From an uncultured Chitinophagales bacterium (GTDB lineage: Bacteria; Bacteroidota; Bacteroidia; Chitinophagales; Chitinophagaceae): 64,000 nucleotides of DNA. The notes under the pieces were generated by a model that was not told where the DNA came from, made no database searches, and saw only the letters and a list, made by a program, of their open reading frames with translations. Location: contig CAMPIQ010000002.1 of the NCBI GenBank assembly GCA_946886475.1, positions 16,003 through 80,002 of the forward strand. The letters run 5' to 3'. Position 1 is the stretch's first letter; every line of letters starts with the position of its first letter. Positions 43,687 through 52,078 of the stretch are shown here, piece by piece. The translations under genes and the position numbers were made by a program.

Positions 43687-44871
43687 ATGTTACAGCTTCC
43701 CATATATCTTGATCATAATGCAACAACTCCCTGTGATAAAAGGGTAGTGGAGGCGATGTTGCCCTATTTCAGTCAGGATTTTGGTAATGCCGCCAGCCGT
43801 AATCATTCTTTTGGCTGGCATGCTGCCGAAGCGGTTGATATGGCCAGGGAACAGGTGGCTGGTTTGATCAACGCCCTGAAGCAGGAGATCATCTTTACTT
43901 CAGGCGCTACTGAAGCCGTAAATCTTGCTATTAAAGGAGTAATAGAAGCCTATGCCACAAAAGGCAATCATATCATTACCTCCAATATAGAGCACAAGGC
44001 TGTTCTTGACGCCTGCAGGCATCTTGAAAAGCAGGGTGTGGAAATTAGCTATATTCAAGTGGATAAAGATGGACTATTAGCGGCCAGTGATATTGAAAGA
44101 GAAATAAGGCCGGAAACGGTTTTGATTTCGGTAATGTATGCAAATAATGAGTTGGGAACCATTATGCCAATAAAGGAAATTGGGTTGCTTGCAAAAAAAC
44201 ATAAGATCGTTTTTTTTACAGATGCCACCCAGGCTGCAGGTAAAATACCGGTTAACGTATTGAATGATAACGTAGATCTGCTGGCCATGTCGGCCCATAA
44301 AATGTACGGTCCAAAAGGTATTGGTGCACTCTATGTACGAAGGAGAGATCCAAGAATAAGTATCGCCGCACAAATGGATGGTGGCGGGCATGAAAGAGGT
44401 ATGCGAAGTGGTACACTTAATGTTCCGGGTATTGTTGGATTTGGAAAAGCCTGTGACATTGCAGCTATGGAAATGGAAAAGGATCAAAACCATACTTCCC
44501 TGCTTCGCAATAAACTTGAAGCCGCTCTTTTGAGGCTAAATGAAACATATGTAAATGGAAGCACAGAAAACAGGCTGCCACATGTTACCAATATTTCATT
44601 CCGGAATGTAAATGACGAAGCCCTGATCTCAGGCATTAATAAAGAAATAGCCGTGTCTTCAGGGTCGGCCTGTTCCTCTGCCTCAATTGAACCTTCTTAT
44701 GTGCTCAGGGCTATTGGACTGGATGATGACCTGGCACAAAGTTCGATTAGATTTGGATTAGGTAAATTTACCACTGAAGAGGAAATTGAATATACAATTG
44801 AAAGGATCACTGATACGGTTTTTGATTTACGTGCAATGATCGCTTCCATGGTTAAAAAAGAACATAATTAA
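43687..44871 (+). CDS. cysteine desulfurase (IscS/NifS family)
   Basis: A PLP-dependent enzyme of 394 residues that takes sulfur from cysteine for Fe-S clusters and thio-modification. The N-terminus YLDHNATTPCDKRVVEAM, the PLP lysine in MSAHKMYGPKGIGALYV and the persulfide Cys in SSGSACSSASIEPS are clear. The HNATTP start and the SGSACSS loop fit class I (IscS-like) members. It is followed after 15 bp by an IscA-like gene, so it is part of an Fe-S assembly pair. Confidence 0.94.
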   Translation: MLQLPIYLDHNATTPCDKRVVEAMLPYFSQDFGNAASRNHSFGWHAAEAVDMAREQVAGLINALKQEIIFTSGATEAVNLAIKGVIEAYATKGNHIITSNIEHKAVLDACRHLEKQGVEISYIQVDKDGLLAASDIEREIRPETVLISVMYANNELGTIMPIKEIGLLAKKHKIVFFTDATQAAGKIPVNVLNDNVDLLAMSAHKMYGPKGIGALYVRRRDPRISIAAQMDGGGHERGMRSGTLNVPGIVGFGKACDIAAMEMEKDQNHTSLLRNKLEAALLRLNETYVNGSTENRLPHVTNISFRNVNDEALISGINKEIAVSSGSACSSASIEPSYVLRAIGLDDDLAQSSIRFGLGKFTTEEEIEYTIERITDTVFDLRAMIASMVKKEHN

Positions 44872-44886
44872 TTAAAAAAGAGTAGC

Positions 44887-45237
44887 ATGGTATCCACAGA
44901 AAATGGAATATACATAACTGATAAGGCCAAAGAAAGGGTCATTCAGCTAATGGAAGAATCAGGTCATGCTGAAGATCCTTCCTACTTTGTGAGAGTTGGT
45001 GTTGTAGGCGGCGGCTGTTCAGGCCTTAGTTATAAACTTGATTTTGATAATCAGATAAAACCAGGTGACCAGATCTTTGAGCATAATGGTATTAAAGTAG
45101 TCACCGATCTTAAAAGCTTTCTTTACCTCGTAAATACCACGCTTGAATTTTCAGATGGGTTAAATGGTAAGGGATTTTATTTTAACAATCCCAATGCAAG
45201 CAGAACCTGCGGTTGTGGTGAAAGCTTTTCAGTGTAA
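44887..45237 (+). CDS. iron-sulfur cluster assembly protein, IscA/ErpA-like
   Basis: A 116-residue A-type carrier that receives and passes Fe-S clusters. It shows the three conserved cysteines, in VVGGGCSGLSYKL and the C-terminal CGCGESFSV. The N-terminal residues VSTENGIYITDKAKERVIQL are normal. It is co-directional with and close to the cysteine desulfurase. The proteins that need these clusters may include the haem enzymes of the window, but that is inference. Confidence 0.93.
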   Translation: MVSTENGIYITDKAKERVIQLMEESGHAEDPSYFVRVGVVGGGCSGLSYKLDFDNQIKPGDQIFEHNGIKVVTDLKSFLYLVNTTLEFSDGLNGKGFYFNNPNASRTCGCGESFSV

Positions 45238-45361
45238 TAAAGGTTGAACCGGCACGTAACCGTTCATTCAAATTCAATATTTCAGAAAGTGCAGATCGCT
45301 GACTTTTCTTTCTGCCCGGCTATCTGAGTTCAAAGATGGAATTTACTTATTTTGCATCCAC

Positions 45362-47830
45362 ATGTGGTCTATCTGTAAAAAAGAACTCAGACAGTTTTTT
45401 AATAGTTTAACCGGGTATATAGCGATCATAGTTTTTTTGCTGGCCAATGGACTGGTATTATTTGTATTCAGCGACAACATGCTTGATTATGGATATGCCA
45501 CCCTGGAAAAATTTTTCTCCATTGCCCCATGGATACTGATGTTCCTGATTTCGGCCATCACCATGCGCAGTTTTTCTGAGGAGTTTAAAACCGGAACATT
45601 TGAGATCCTGCAAACGCGTCCACTGAGTAGCTGGCAGATCGTGAGCGGTAAATTTCTTGGAAGTCTTATTGTTGCCACTATTGCGCTGGTACCAACCCTG
45701 GTTTATTATTTTACAATGAACCACCTGGCCTCAACAGAAGGGATTGATTCAGGCGCAGCCGCCGGTTCATATCTTGGTTTATTTCTGCTGACCGCACTTT
45801 TTGTTTCCATTGGGATCTGCGTAAGCAGCTTCACCACCAATTCGGTAGTGGCATTCATCATCAGTTTAATTGCCTGCATATTATTTTATTTTGGATTTAC
45901 AGCCATCAGCCAGTTGCCTTTATTCAAAAATGGGTTTGATTACTATATTGAAATGATCGGTATCGATTTTCATTACCAGAGCATCAGCAGGGGTGTGATA
46001 GATACCCGCGATATCATTTATTTCATCAGCATCATATTATTCTTCCTGATGGTAACCAGGCAGAATTCAGGAAAAAGGATCAGCCATAAAAAAAATGCCA
46101 TCTGGTGGGCTGGACTGGTAATAGCCATAGCAGCCATAAATTTTCTTGCTTCTGAGTTGCATACAAGAATGGATCTTACAGAAGAAAAAAGGTATTCACT
46201 TACCAGTACATCAGAGGAGCTTGTGGAGAATTTACCTGGTGAAATGAACATTGATGTATTTCTTGAAGGTGATTTTCCATCTGAGTTCAGGAAACTCGGT
46301 AATGCAACAAAAGAATTTTTGATGATGCTGAGGGAAGCCGATCCATCCAAAATTCAGTACAGGTTCATAGATCCCCAGGATGAAGTGCTACCCGGCCGCA
46401 GTTGGGGAGATTCAATCCAGGTTTTAGGGGCCAGCCCTATTAACCTTAGTGTGCAGGTGAAAGCTGGTGAAGAAAATAAAGTTGTCTTTCCATATGCGGT
46501 TATCAGGTACAATGACCGGGTTGAGTTGGTGAATCTGTTTCAAAGCAGCAAAAGAAATATCACTGTTGCTGAATTGAATAATGCAGAAGCCATGATGGAA
46601 TACCAGTTTGCAAAGGCAATGGACAGGATAATGGATCCTGAAAAACCTTCCATAGCTTATGTTATTGGAAACGGACAACCAGAAGATGCTTCAAGTTTTA
46701 GTCTCTGGTATGCTATAGATCCCGAAAGTGTGCCGGACCAAACCGTAAACCCGGAGTATTTTGATGTGAATGAGAAAAGTAATTACAGGCTGGGTTTATT
46801 TAATCTTGAAATGCAAAGGTCTGTCCCGGACGAGATCAAAGTACTTGTAATAGTCAAGCCTTCTATTGCTTTTTCAGAGGCAGCAAAATTAAAATTAGAC
46901 CAGTACATTATGAGGGGCGGCAAGGTGTTATGGTTTATAGACAACCTCAATGCGGAACCCGATAGCCTGAGTATAAAATCGCAATTGATAGCTTATGACC
47001 GTAACCTGAATCTCCAGGACCTGTTGTTTACCTATGGAGCACGCATTAATCCTGATCTCGTTATGGACCTGCAGTGCGATTTTCTTCCCTTTGCAGTGGG
47101 TGGCAGTGCAACCGATCCGCAATATGAATTCCTGCACTGGAATTATTATCCCTTATTTGAATCTGCAAATAATCATATCATCAATAAAAATATCGGTTTG
47201 GTTGCAGGCCGGTTTGTCAATTCAATTGATACGATAGAAAATGAGGATATCAGGAAAACATTTTTGTTACAAAGCTCTGCCAATTCCAGGACCATCAGTA
47301 CCCCTGCCATGATCAGTCCTAATGAAAACAGGAATACTCCACAGGATGAACTGTTCAATCAAAAAGGTATTCCTGTTGGCGTTTTACTTGAAGGAAGATT
47401 TACTTCCTTCTTCCGGGGCCGGATAAGCCGTGCGCAGGTAGACAGTCTTAAAGACCTCGGAGGTTTCAGGGATTCAAATATCGAAGAAAATAAAATGATC
47501 GTGGTAGCAGATGGTGACATTGTTTTAAATGATGTAGGTGCCCAGGGCCCTCTGCCTATGGGAATGAATTTATTTACTGTAGGATCTCAATACCAGTACC
47601 AGTTTGCCAATCGTGATTTTTTGTTGAACTGCCTTGAATACCTTACCAGCAAAACAAATATCATTGAAACAAGGAACAAGGAAATTATACTCCGGTTGCT
47701 GGATGCACGGAAAGTTGAAGATGAAAGAACAAAATGGCAATTGCTGAATATTGCCTTACCAATATTACTGGTTATTTTGTCTGGCTTCATTTACCAGCAG
47801 TTCCGCAGGTACCGGTTCGCTTCCAGATAG
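45362..47830 (+). CDS. gldFG: fused gliding-motility ABC permease GldF and GldG
   Basis: An 822-residue fusion. Residues 1-240 are an ABC-2 type permease with six helices and the GldF features (MWSICKKELRQFFNSLTGYIAII, MRSFSEEFKTGTFEILQTRPLS, SFTTNSVVAFIISLI). From about 245 a GldG-type substrate-binding part begins: a membrane helix, then HTRMDLTEEKRYSLTSTSEEL. It ends in a C-terminal helix (LLNIALPILLVILSGFIYQQFRRYRF). In flavobacteria gldF and gldG are separate genes with the ATPase gldA elsewhere. No gldA is in this window. The complex is needed for gliding in some species. Confidence 0.9.
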   Translation: MWSICKKELRQFFNSLTGYIAIIVFLLANGLVLFVFSDNMLDYGYATLEKFFSIAPWILMFLISAITMRSFSEEFKTGTFEILQTRPLSSWQIVSGKFLGSLIVATIALVPTLVYYFTMNHLASTEGIDSGAAAGSYLGLFLLTALFVSIGICVSSFTTNSVVAFIISLIACILFYFGFTAISQLPLFKNGFDYYIEMIGIDFHYQSISRGVIDTRDIIYFISIILFFLMVTRQNSGKRISHKKNAIWWAGLVIAIAAINFLASELHTRMDLTEEKRYSLTSTSEELVENLPGEMNIDVFLEGDFPSEFRKLGNATKEFLMMLREADPSKIQYRFIDPQDEVLPGRSWGDSIQVLGASPINLSVQVKAGEENKVVFPYAVIRYNDRVELVNLFQSSKRNITVAELNNAEAMMEYQFAKAMDRIMDPEKPSIAYVIGNGQPEDASSFSLWYAIDPESVPDQTVNPEYFDVNEKSNYRLGLFNLEMQRSVPDEIKVLVIVKPSIAFSEAAKLKLDQYIMRGGKVLWFIDNLNAEPDSLSIKSQLIAYDRNLNLQDLLFTYGARINPDLVMDLQCDFLPFAVGGSATDPQYEFLHWNYYPLFESANNHIINKNIGLVAGRFVNSIDTIENEDIRKTFLLQSSANSRTISTPAMISPNENRNTPQDELFNQKGIPVGVLLEGRFTSFFRGRISRAQVDSLKDLGGFRDSNIEENKMIVVADGDIVLNDVGAQGPLPMGMNLFTVGSQYQYQFANRDFLLNCLEYLTSKTNIIETRNKEIILRLLDARKVEDERTKWQLLNIALPILLVILSGFIYQQFRRYRFASR

Positions 47831-47852
47831 CGATTGGTGCGCCTTCCTTAAC

Positions 47853-47860
47853 TATATTTG
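47853..47860 (+). promoter_or_regulatory. TAnnTTTG promoter element for terC
   Basis: TATATTTG is an exact match, 27 nt before the ATG at 47888. The longer open frame starting with TTG at 47858 overlaps this element and is not used here. Confidence 0.5.
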
Positions 47861-47887
47861 CCCATTCAAGCAAAGCGTGGAATCATT

Positions 47888-48847
47888 ATGTCGACAGATC
47901 AGATCACTTACCTGGTATTTGGAATAGTATTGTTAATAGCAGTTGTGCTTGACCTTGGATTGTTGAGTAAAAGTTCTGCAGAGATCAGCATCAAAAAGGC
48001 CCTTATGCAAACCCTTTTCTGGGTGGCACTTGCTTTTGGATTTTTTGGCTTCGTATGGTATGAATATGGTAAGGCCCCGGCACTTGAATACATCAGTGCC
48101 TATCTCATGGAATGGAGCCTGAGCATAGACAATATCTTTGTTTTCATTCTCATATTCACCTTCTTCAGAATAAGAGCCGATCATGTGGCCCGGGCCTTAC
48201 TCATAGGCATCCTGATGGCCATCATCTTCCGCGTGATCTTTATTACCGTGGGCGTTGTGCTGGTGGAAAGATTCAACTGGTTATTATATGTATTTGGGGC
48301 CTTCCTGGTATATACCGGTATCAAAATATTTGCGGTGAAGCAGGAAGATGAATTTGATCCGTCTAAAAATCCGGTTTATAAATTCCTGAACAGGTTCTTC
48401 CCTATCATACATGAGGATGTTAGTGGTAAGCTGGTTGTAAAAAGAAATGGCCGGAGGTTTTATACCAATATGTTTGTGGTGATCATCATGCTGGCAACAA
48501 CCGATATTGTATTTGCACTCGACAGTATTCCTGCGGTTTTTGCGATAGTAACAGAATCTCCAAACAAGGAACTCATAATTTACACCAGTAATATTTTTGC
48601 TGTTCTTGGTTTAAGATCTCTTTACTTTCTTTTAAAAGGTGCGGTCAATAAATTTGAATACCTGCAACAGGGGATAGCCATCGTGCTTATTTTTATCGGA
48701 TTAAAAATGCTTGTGCCGCTGGTGTTCGATAATTTCCATGTACCGGTAACAATATCGCTCATAGTGATCGTAATTTGCCTGGGCGGCTCCATACTTTATT
48801 CAGTGCAGGCTTCAAAAAGACGCAAAAATGAAAATGACCTGATTTAA
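47888..48847 (+). CDS. TerC-family integral membrane protein
   Basis: A 319-residue protein with about nine helices and the TerC signatures YLMEWSLSIDNIFVFILIF and TTDIVFALDSIPAVFAIV, with conserved membrane Asp residues. TerC/Alx proteins were named from tellurite resistance and have since been linked to manganese export and to metal loading of exported proteins. No ter operon is nearby, so a manganese or housekeeping role is more likely. The next gene, murF-alr, starts three bases after its stop, so the two are translationally linked. Confidence 0.88.
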   Translation: MSTDQITYLVFGIVLLIAVVLDLGLLSKSSAEISIKKALMQTLFWVALAFGFFGFVWYEYGKAPALEYISAYLMEWSLSIDNIFVFILIFTFFRIRADHVARALLIGILMAIIFRVIFITVGVVLVERFNWLLYVFGAFLVYTGIKIFAVKQEDEFDPSKNPVYKFLNRFFPIIHEDVSGKLVVKRNGRRFYTNMFVVIIMLATTDIVFALDSIPAVFAIVTESPNKELIIYTSNIFAVLGLRSLYFLLKGAVNKFEYLQQGIAIVLIFIGLKMLVPLVFDNFHVPVTISLIVIVICLGGSILYSVQASKRRKNENDLI

Positions 48848-48850
48848 AAT

Positions 48851-51340
48851 TTGCCAGTGTATCCAGTTTCTGAAATTTGTACGATTGTTGGGGGAAGCTT
48901 TCTTCAAAAAACAACTGATACGGTTATACAGCACCTCATTTATGACAGCAGAAGGTTACAGCAGCCTTCATCTTCCGTTTTTTTTGCCCTCATAACAGAA
49001 CACAGTAACGGGCATCAATATATAATGGATGCCTGGAAGAAAGGTATCCGCAACTTTATTGTTTCTGAACAGGCCTATATATTGGAAGAGGCCAATTTCA
49101 TCCTTGTAAAAGATACGCTCATAGCGCTCCAGTTACTGGCAGCCCATCACCGGGCACAATTTAATTTGCCCGTGATCGGAATTACCGGCAGTAATGGAAA
49201 GACCATTGTAAAGGAATGGCTTCACCAGCTTCTGCACCAGGATTTTAATATTGTTCGTAGTCCCCGTAGTTTTAATTCACAGGTTGGCGTACCGGTTAGC
49301 TGCTGGCAGATCAGTCAATACCACAACCTTGGCATATTTGAAGCCGGCATTTCAAAACCGGGGGAAATGCAAAAGCTTGCGGAGATCATCAGGCCCACGA
49401 TAGGGATACTCACCAATATTGGGGAGGCACACAATGAAGGCTTCAAAAGCATGAAAGAGAAGGAGCAGGAGAAATCTTTGTTGTTTCAGCAGTGTGAAGT
49501 GGTGATCTCGCCGGGAGATGACATAGAAGTGGTGGCTGAAATGAGCCGTAATGTATTTGAACGATCAGGCACAAAGCCTTTCTTTCATTTTAGCTGGGGG
49601 TATAAATCTTTCAATCATTTTCAAATACTTGAGGTCATAAAAAGTGCAGAAGAAACTTTCATAAAGGCTTCAGTTGCCTCCCGGCCTTTCTCCATTACAA
49701 TACCTTTTATTGATGATGCTTCAATAGAAAATGCCATTACCTGTAGTTGTGTTATGATGGCCATGGGATATGATGAAAGGCAGGTAAACGAAAGACTGGC
49801 TATACTGCATTCCATTGATATGCGACTTCAGCTGAAACATAGTTTTAATGAATGTCTTGTGATCAATGACAGCTATAGCGCTGATCTTACTTCTTTGAAG
49901 ACCGCACTTGATTTTTTGAAGCAGCAATCATCAGGGCTTGGCAAAACTGTGATACTTTCAGAATTCATTGAAAGCGGAAGATCCGATAAAGAATTATATG
50001 GTGAGATTGCGCAGTTACTGACACTGTACGGGATCAGCAGGGTGGTTGTGGTTGGAGAAAAGATCATTGAAGGGCTCAGAGATGTTTTACCCGAAAACAT
50101 CAGTTTTCATCCATATACATCTCCGGAAGATTTTATCTCAAATTTCAGAAGCTCCTTATTCTATCGCGAAATTATTTTGGTTAAAGGCGCACGCAAATTC
50201 GGTTTTGAACGCATTGCGCGTTTGTTTGAAGAAAAAAAGCACCAGACCGTTCTTGAGATCAATCTCAATGCGCTGGTGCATAATTTAAAGGAATACCAGG
50301 GCATATTACAACCGGGTACAAAGGTCATGGCCATGGTGAAAGCTTTTTCCTATGGCAGTGGCGGAGCTGAGATAGCAAGCGTACTTCAGTTTTATAATGT
50401 TGATTTTCTTGGTGTGGCTTATGCAGATGAGGGAATGGACCTGGTGAGATCCGGTATCCGTATTCCGGTGATGGTTATGAATGCTGAGGAATCTTCGTTT
50501 CAGTCTGTCGTAGATAATAATCTTCAGCCTGTAATCTATTCCAGGGAGCTGTTGCATAAGTTCGGCTTTTATCTGAAAGAGCAGGGACTAACAGGCTATC
50601 CTGTGCATATTGAACTTGATACCGGGATGAACAGGCTTGGATTCTCTGTGCAGGAGGCTGAATTTGTTGCGGATCATATATCAAAGGGAAATGAGTTTTA
50701 TGTGGTCTCTGTATTTTCTCATCTCGCCGCAAGCGAATCAGCGGCACATGATGATTATACAAACCAGCAGGCCAAAAAATTTGATGACGCGGTTCAGATG
50801 ATCAAAAGACATATTTCATATCCTTTTATTGAACATATTGCTAATTCCGCGGCCATAGTGCGACATCCTCACCTTCAGAAGCACATGGTGCGGCTGGGTA
50901 TTGGTTTGTATGGGGTTGAAATTGATGATGCCCATAAACTCAGCCTGCACACCGTGGCAACACTACGGTCAACTATTGCCCAGTTAAGGGTGGTGAAAAA
51001 GGGGGAAACGGTAAGTTATAACAGGCTGGGTATTATGCAAAGAGATTCACTGATTGCAACGGTGCGCATAGGTTACGCTGATGGTTATTCAAGGAAATTT
51101 GGCAATGGAGTTGGCAGGATGCTGGTTCGGGGTAAACTGGTGCCTGTTTCAGGCGTGGTATGCATGGATATGACCATGATTGACGTTACAGGGGTTGAAG
51201 GCGTGGAGCAGGGGGATGATGTGATCATTTTTGGACCCGGGTTACCCGTTCAACAGGTTGCTGAATGGGCCCAAACCATACCTTATGAGATAATGACCTC
51301 CATTTCACAACGGGTGAAAAGGGTTTATTTCCATGAATAG
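48851..51340 (+). CDS. murF-alr: bifunctional MurF ligase / alanine racemase
   Basis: An 829-residue fusion. The N-terminal part (to about 455) is MurF, which adds D-Ala-D-Ala to UDP-MurNAc-tripeptide, with the ATP loop ITGSNGKT at 111-118, the region TIGILTNIGEAHNEGF and the C-terminal VINDSYSADLTS. The rest is a fold-type III PLP alanine racemase, with the PLP lysine in VMAMVKAFSYGSG and the Tyr in RIGYADGYSR. The fusion couples D-alanine supply to its use and is typical of Bacteroidota. No ATG exists near the start; TTG at 48851 or GTG at 48857 must be used. Confidence 0.94.
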   Translation: MPVYPVSEICTIVGGSFLQKTTDTVIQHLIYDSRRLQQPSSSVFFALITEHSNGHQYIMDAWKKGIRNFIVSEQAYILEEANFILVKDTLIALQLLAAHHRAQFNLPVIGITGSNGKTIVKEWLHQLLHQDFNIVRSPRSFNSQVGVPVSCWQISQYHNLGIFEAGISKPGEMQKLAEIIRPTIGILTNIGEAHNEGFKSMKEKEQEKSLLFQQCEVVISPGDDIEVVAEMSRNVFERSGTKPFFHFSWGYKSFNHFQILEVIKSAEETFIKASVASRPFSITIPFIDDASIENAITCSCVMMAMGYDERQVNERLAILHSIDMRLQLKHSFNECLVINDSYSADLTSLKTALDFLKQQSSGLGKTVILSEFIESGRSDKELYGEIAQLLTLYGISRVVVVGEKIIEGLRDVLPENISFHPYTSPEDFISNFRSSLFYREIILVKGARKFGFERIARLFEEKKHQTVLEINLNALVHNLKEYQGILQPGTKVMAMVKAFSYGSGGAEIASVLQFYNVDFLGVAYADEGMDLVRSGIRIPVMVMNAEESSFQSVVDNNLQPVIYSRELLHKFGFYLKEQGLTGYPVHIELDTGMNRLGFSVQEAEFVADHISKGNEFYVVSVFSHLAASESAAHDDYTNQQAKKFDDAVQMIKRHISYPFIEHIANSAAIVRHPHLQKHMVRLGIGLYGVEIDDAHKLSLHTVATLRSTIAQLRVVKKGETVSYNRLGIMQRDSLIATVRIGYADGYSRKFGNGVGRMLVRGKLVPVSGVVCMDMTMIDVTGVEGVEQGDDVIIFGPGLPVQQVAEWAQTIPYEIMTSISQRVKRVYFHE

Positions 51341-51380
51341 AATTAACCTTTTTAAAAAAACCTTCCCGGGCTTCAACCCT

Positions 51381-51388
51381 TATCTTTG
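51381..51388 (+). promoter_or_regulatory. TAnnTTTG promoter element for lspA
   Basis: TATCTTTG is an exact match, 18 nt before the GTG start of lspA. Confidence 0.45.
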
Positions 51389-51406
51389 AAACTTTAATTT
51401 TTTACA

Positions 51407-52078
51407 GTGAAGCTTCGATCTGCCATAATAATAATTTTCATCATCATTCTTGCGGACCAGGTTCTGAAGATCTGGATTAAAACCAGTTTTACATTCGGTC
51501 CCGTTACCAATATGTTCGGACTCCCCTGGGCGCAATTGTATTTTATAGAAAATGAAGGCATGGCCTGGGGATGGAAATGGGGCGGCGAATGGGGTAAGAT
51601 GTTACTGACCTTATTCCGCCTGGCAGCAGTAATATTCGGTACATGGTATATTGGCCGGATAGTAAAGCAACAGTATTCAAGAGGATTCATCATCTGTGCT
51701 TCATTGATATACGCTGGTGCCCTTGGTAATCTCATTGACAGCATGTTTTATGGAATGATATTCGAAAGCAGTGAGAATGGTAATGTGGCCGAGATGTTTA
51801 ACGGGAATGGTTATGCGGGATTTCTTCACGGGCACGTTGTTGACATGCTTTATTTTCCAATGATAGAATCAACCTATCCTTCCTGGATGCCCTTTGTTGG
51901 AGGAGACAGGTTTGAGTTCTTCAGCCCGATCTTCAATATTGCTGATGCTTCCATTTCAATTGGTGTGATAACCCTTCTTATATTTCAGAAAAGGCTGGTC
52001 CGTAAACATGAAACTGAAACCAATACGCAAACAATTACAACCAGCACGGAGCTTACAGATAAATCACAGGTAATGTGA
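51407..52078 (+). CDS. lspA: lipoprotein signal peptidase
   Basis: An aspartic protease of the inner membrane that cleaves prolipoproteins at the lipobox Cys. In 223 residues it shows ILADQVLKIWIK, the FIENEGMAWG motif, the catalytic region GALGNLIDSMFYG with Asp and the second catalytic Asp in FNIADASISIGV. It is longer than the usual 160 or so; the extra length is a loop before VDMLYFP and a polar Thr-rich tail. The start is GTG. The stop abuts the stop of the converging gene (shared TGATCA). In many Bacteroidota lspA follows ileS-dksA; here it is about 16 kb away. Confidence 0.94.
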   Translation: MKLRSAIIIIFIIILADQVLKIWIKTSFTFGPVTNMFGLPWAQLYFIENEGMAWGWKWGGEWGKMLLTLFRLAAVIFGTWYIGRIVKQQYSRGFIICASLIYAGALGNLIDSMFYGMIFESSENGNVAEMFNGNGYAGFLHGHVVDMLYFPMIESTYPSWMPFVGGDRFEFFSPIFNIADASISIGVITLLIFQKRLVRKHETETNTQTITTSTELTDKSQVM

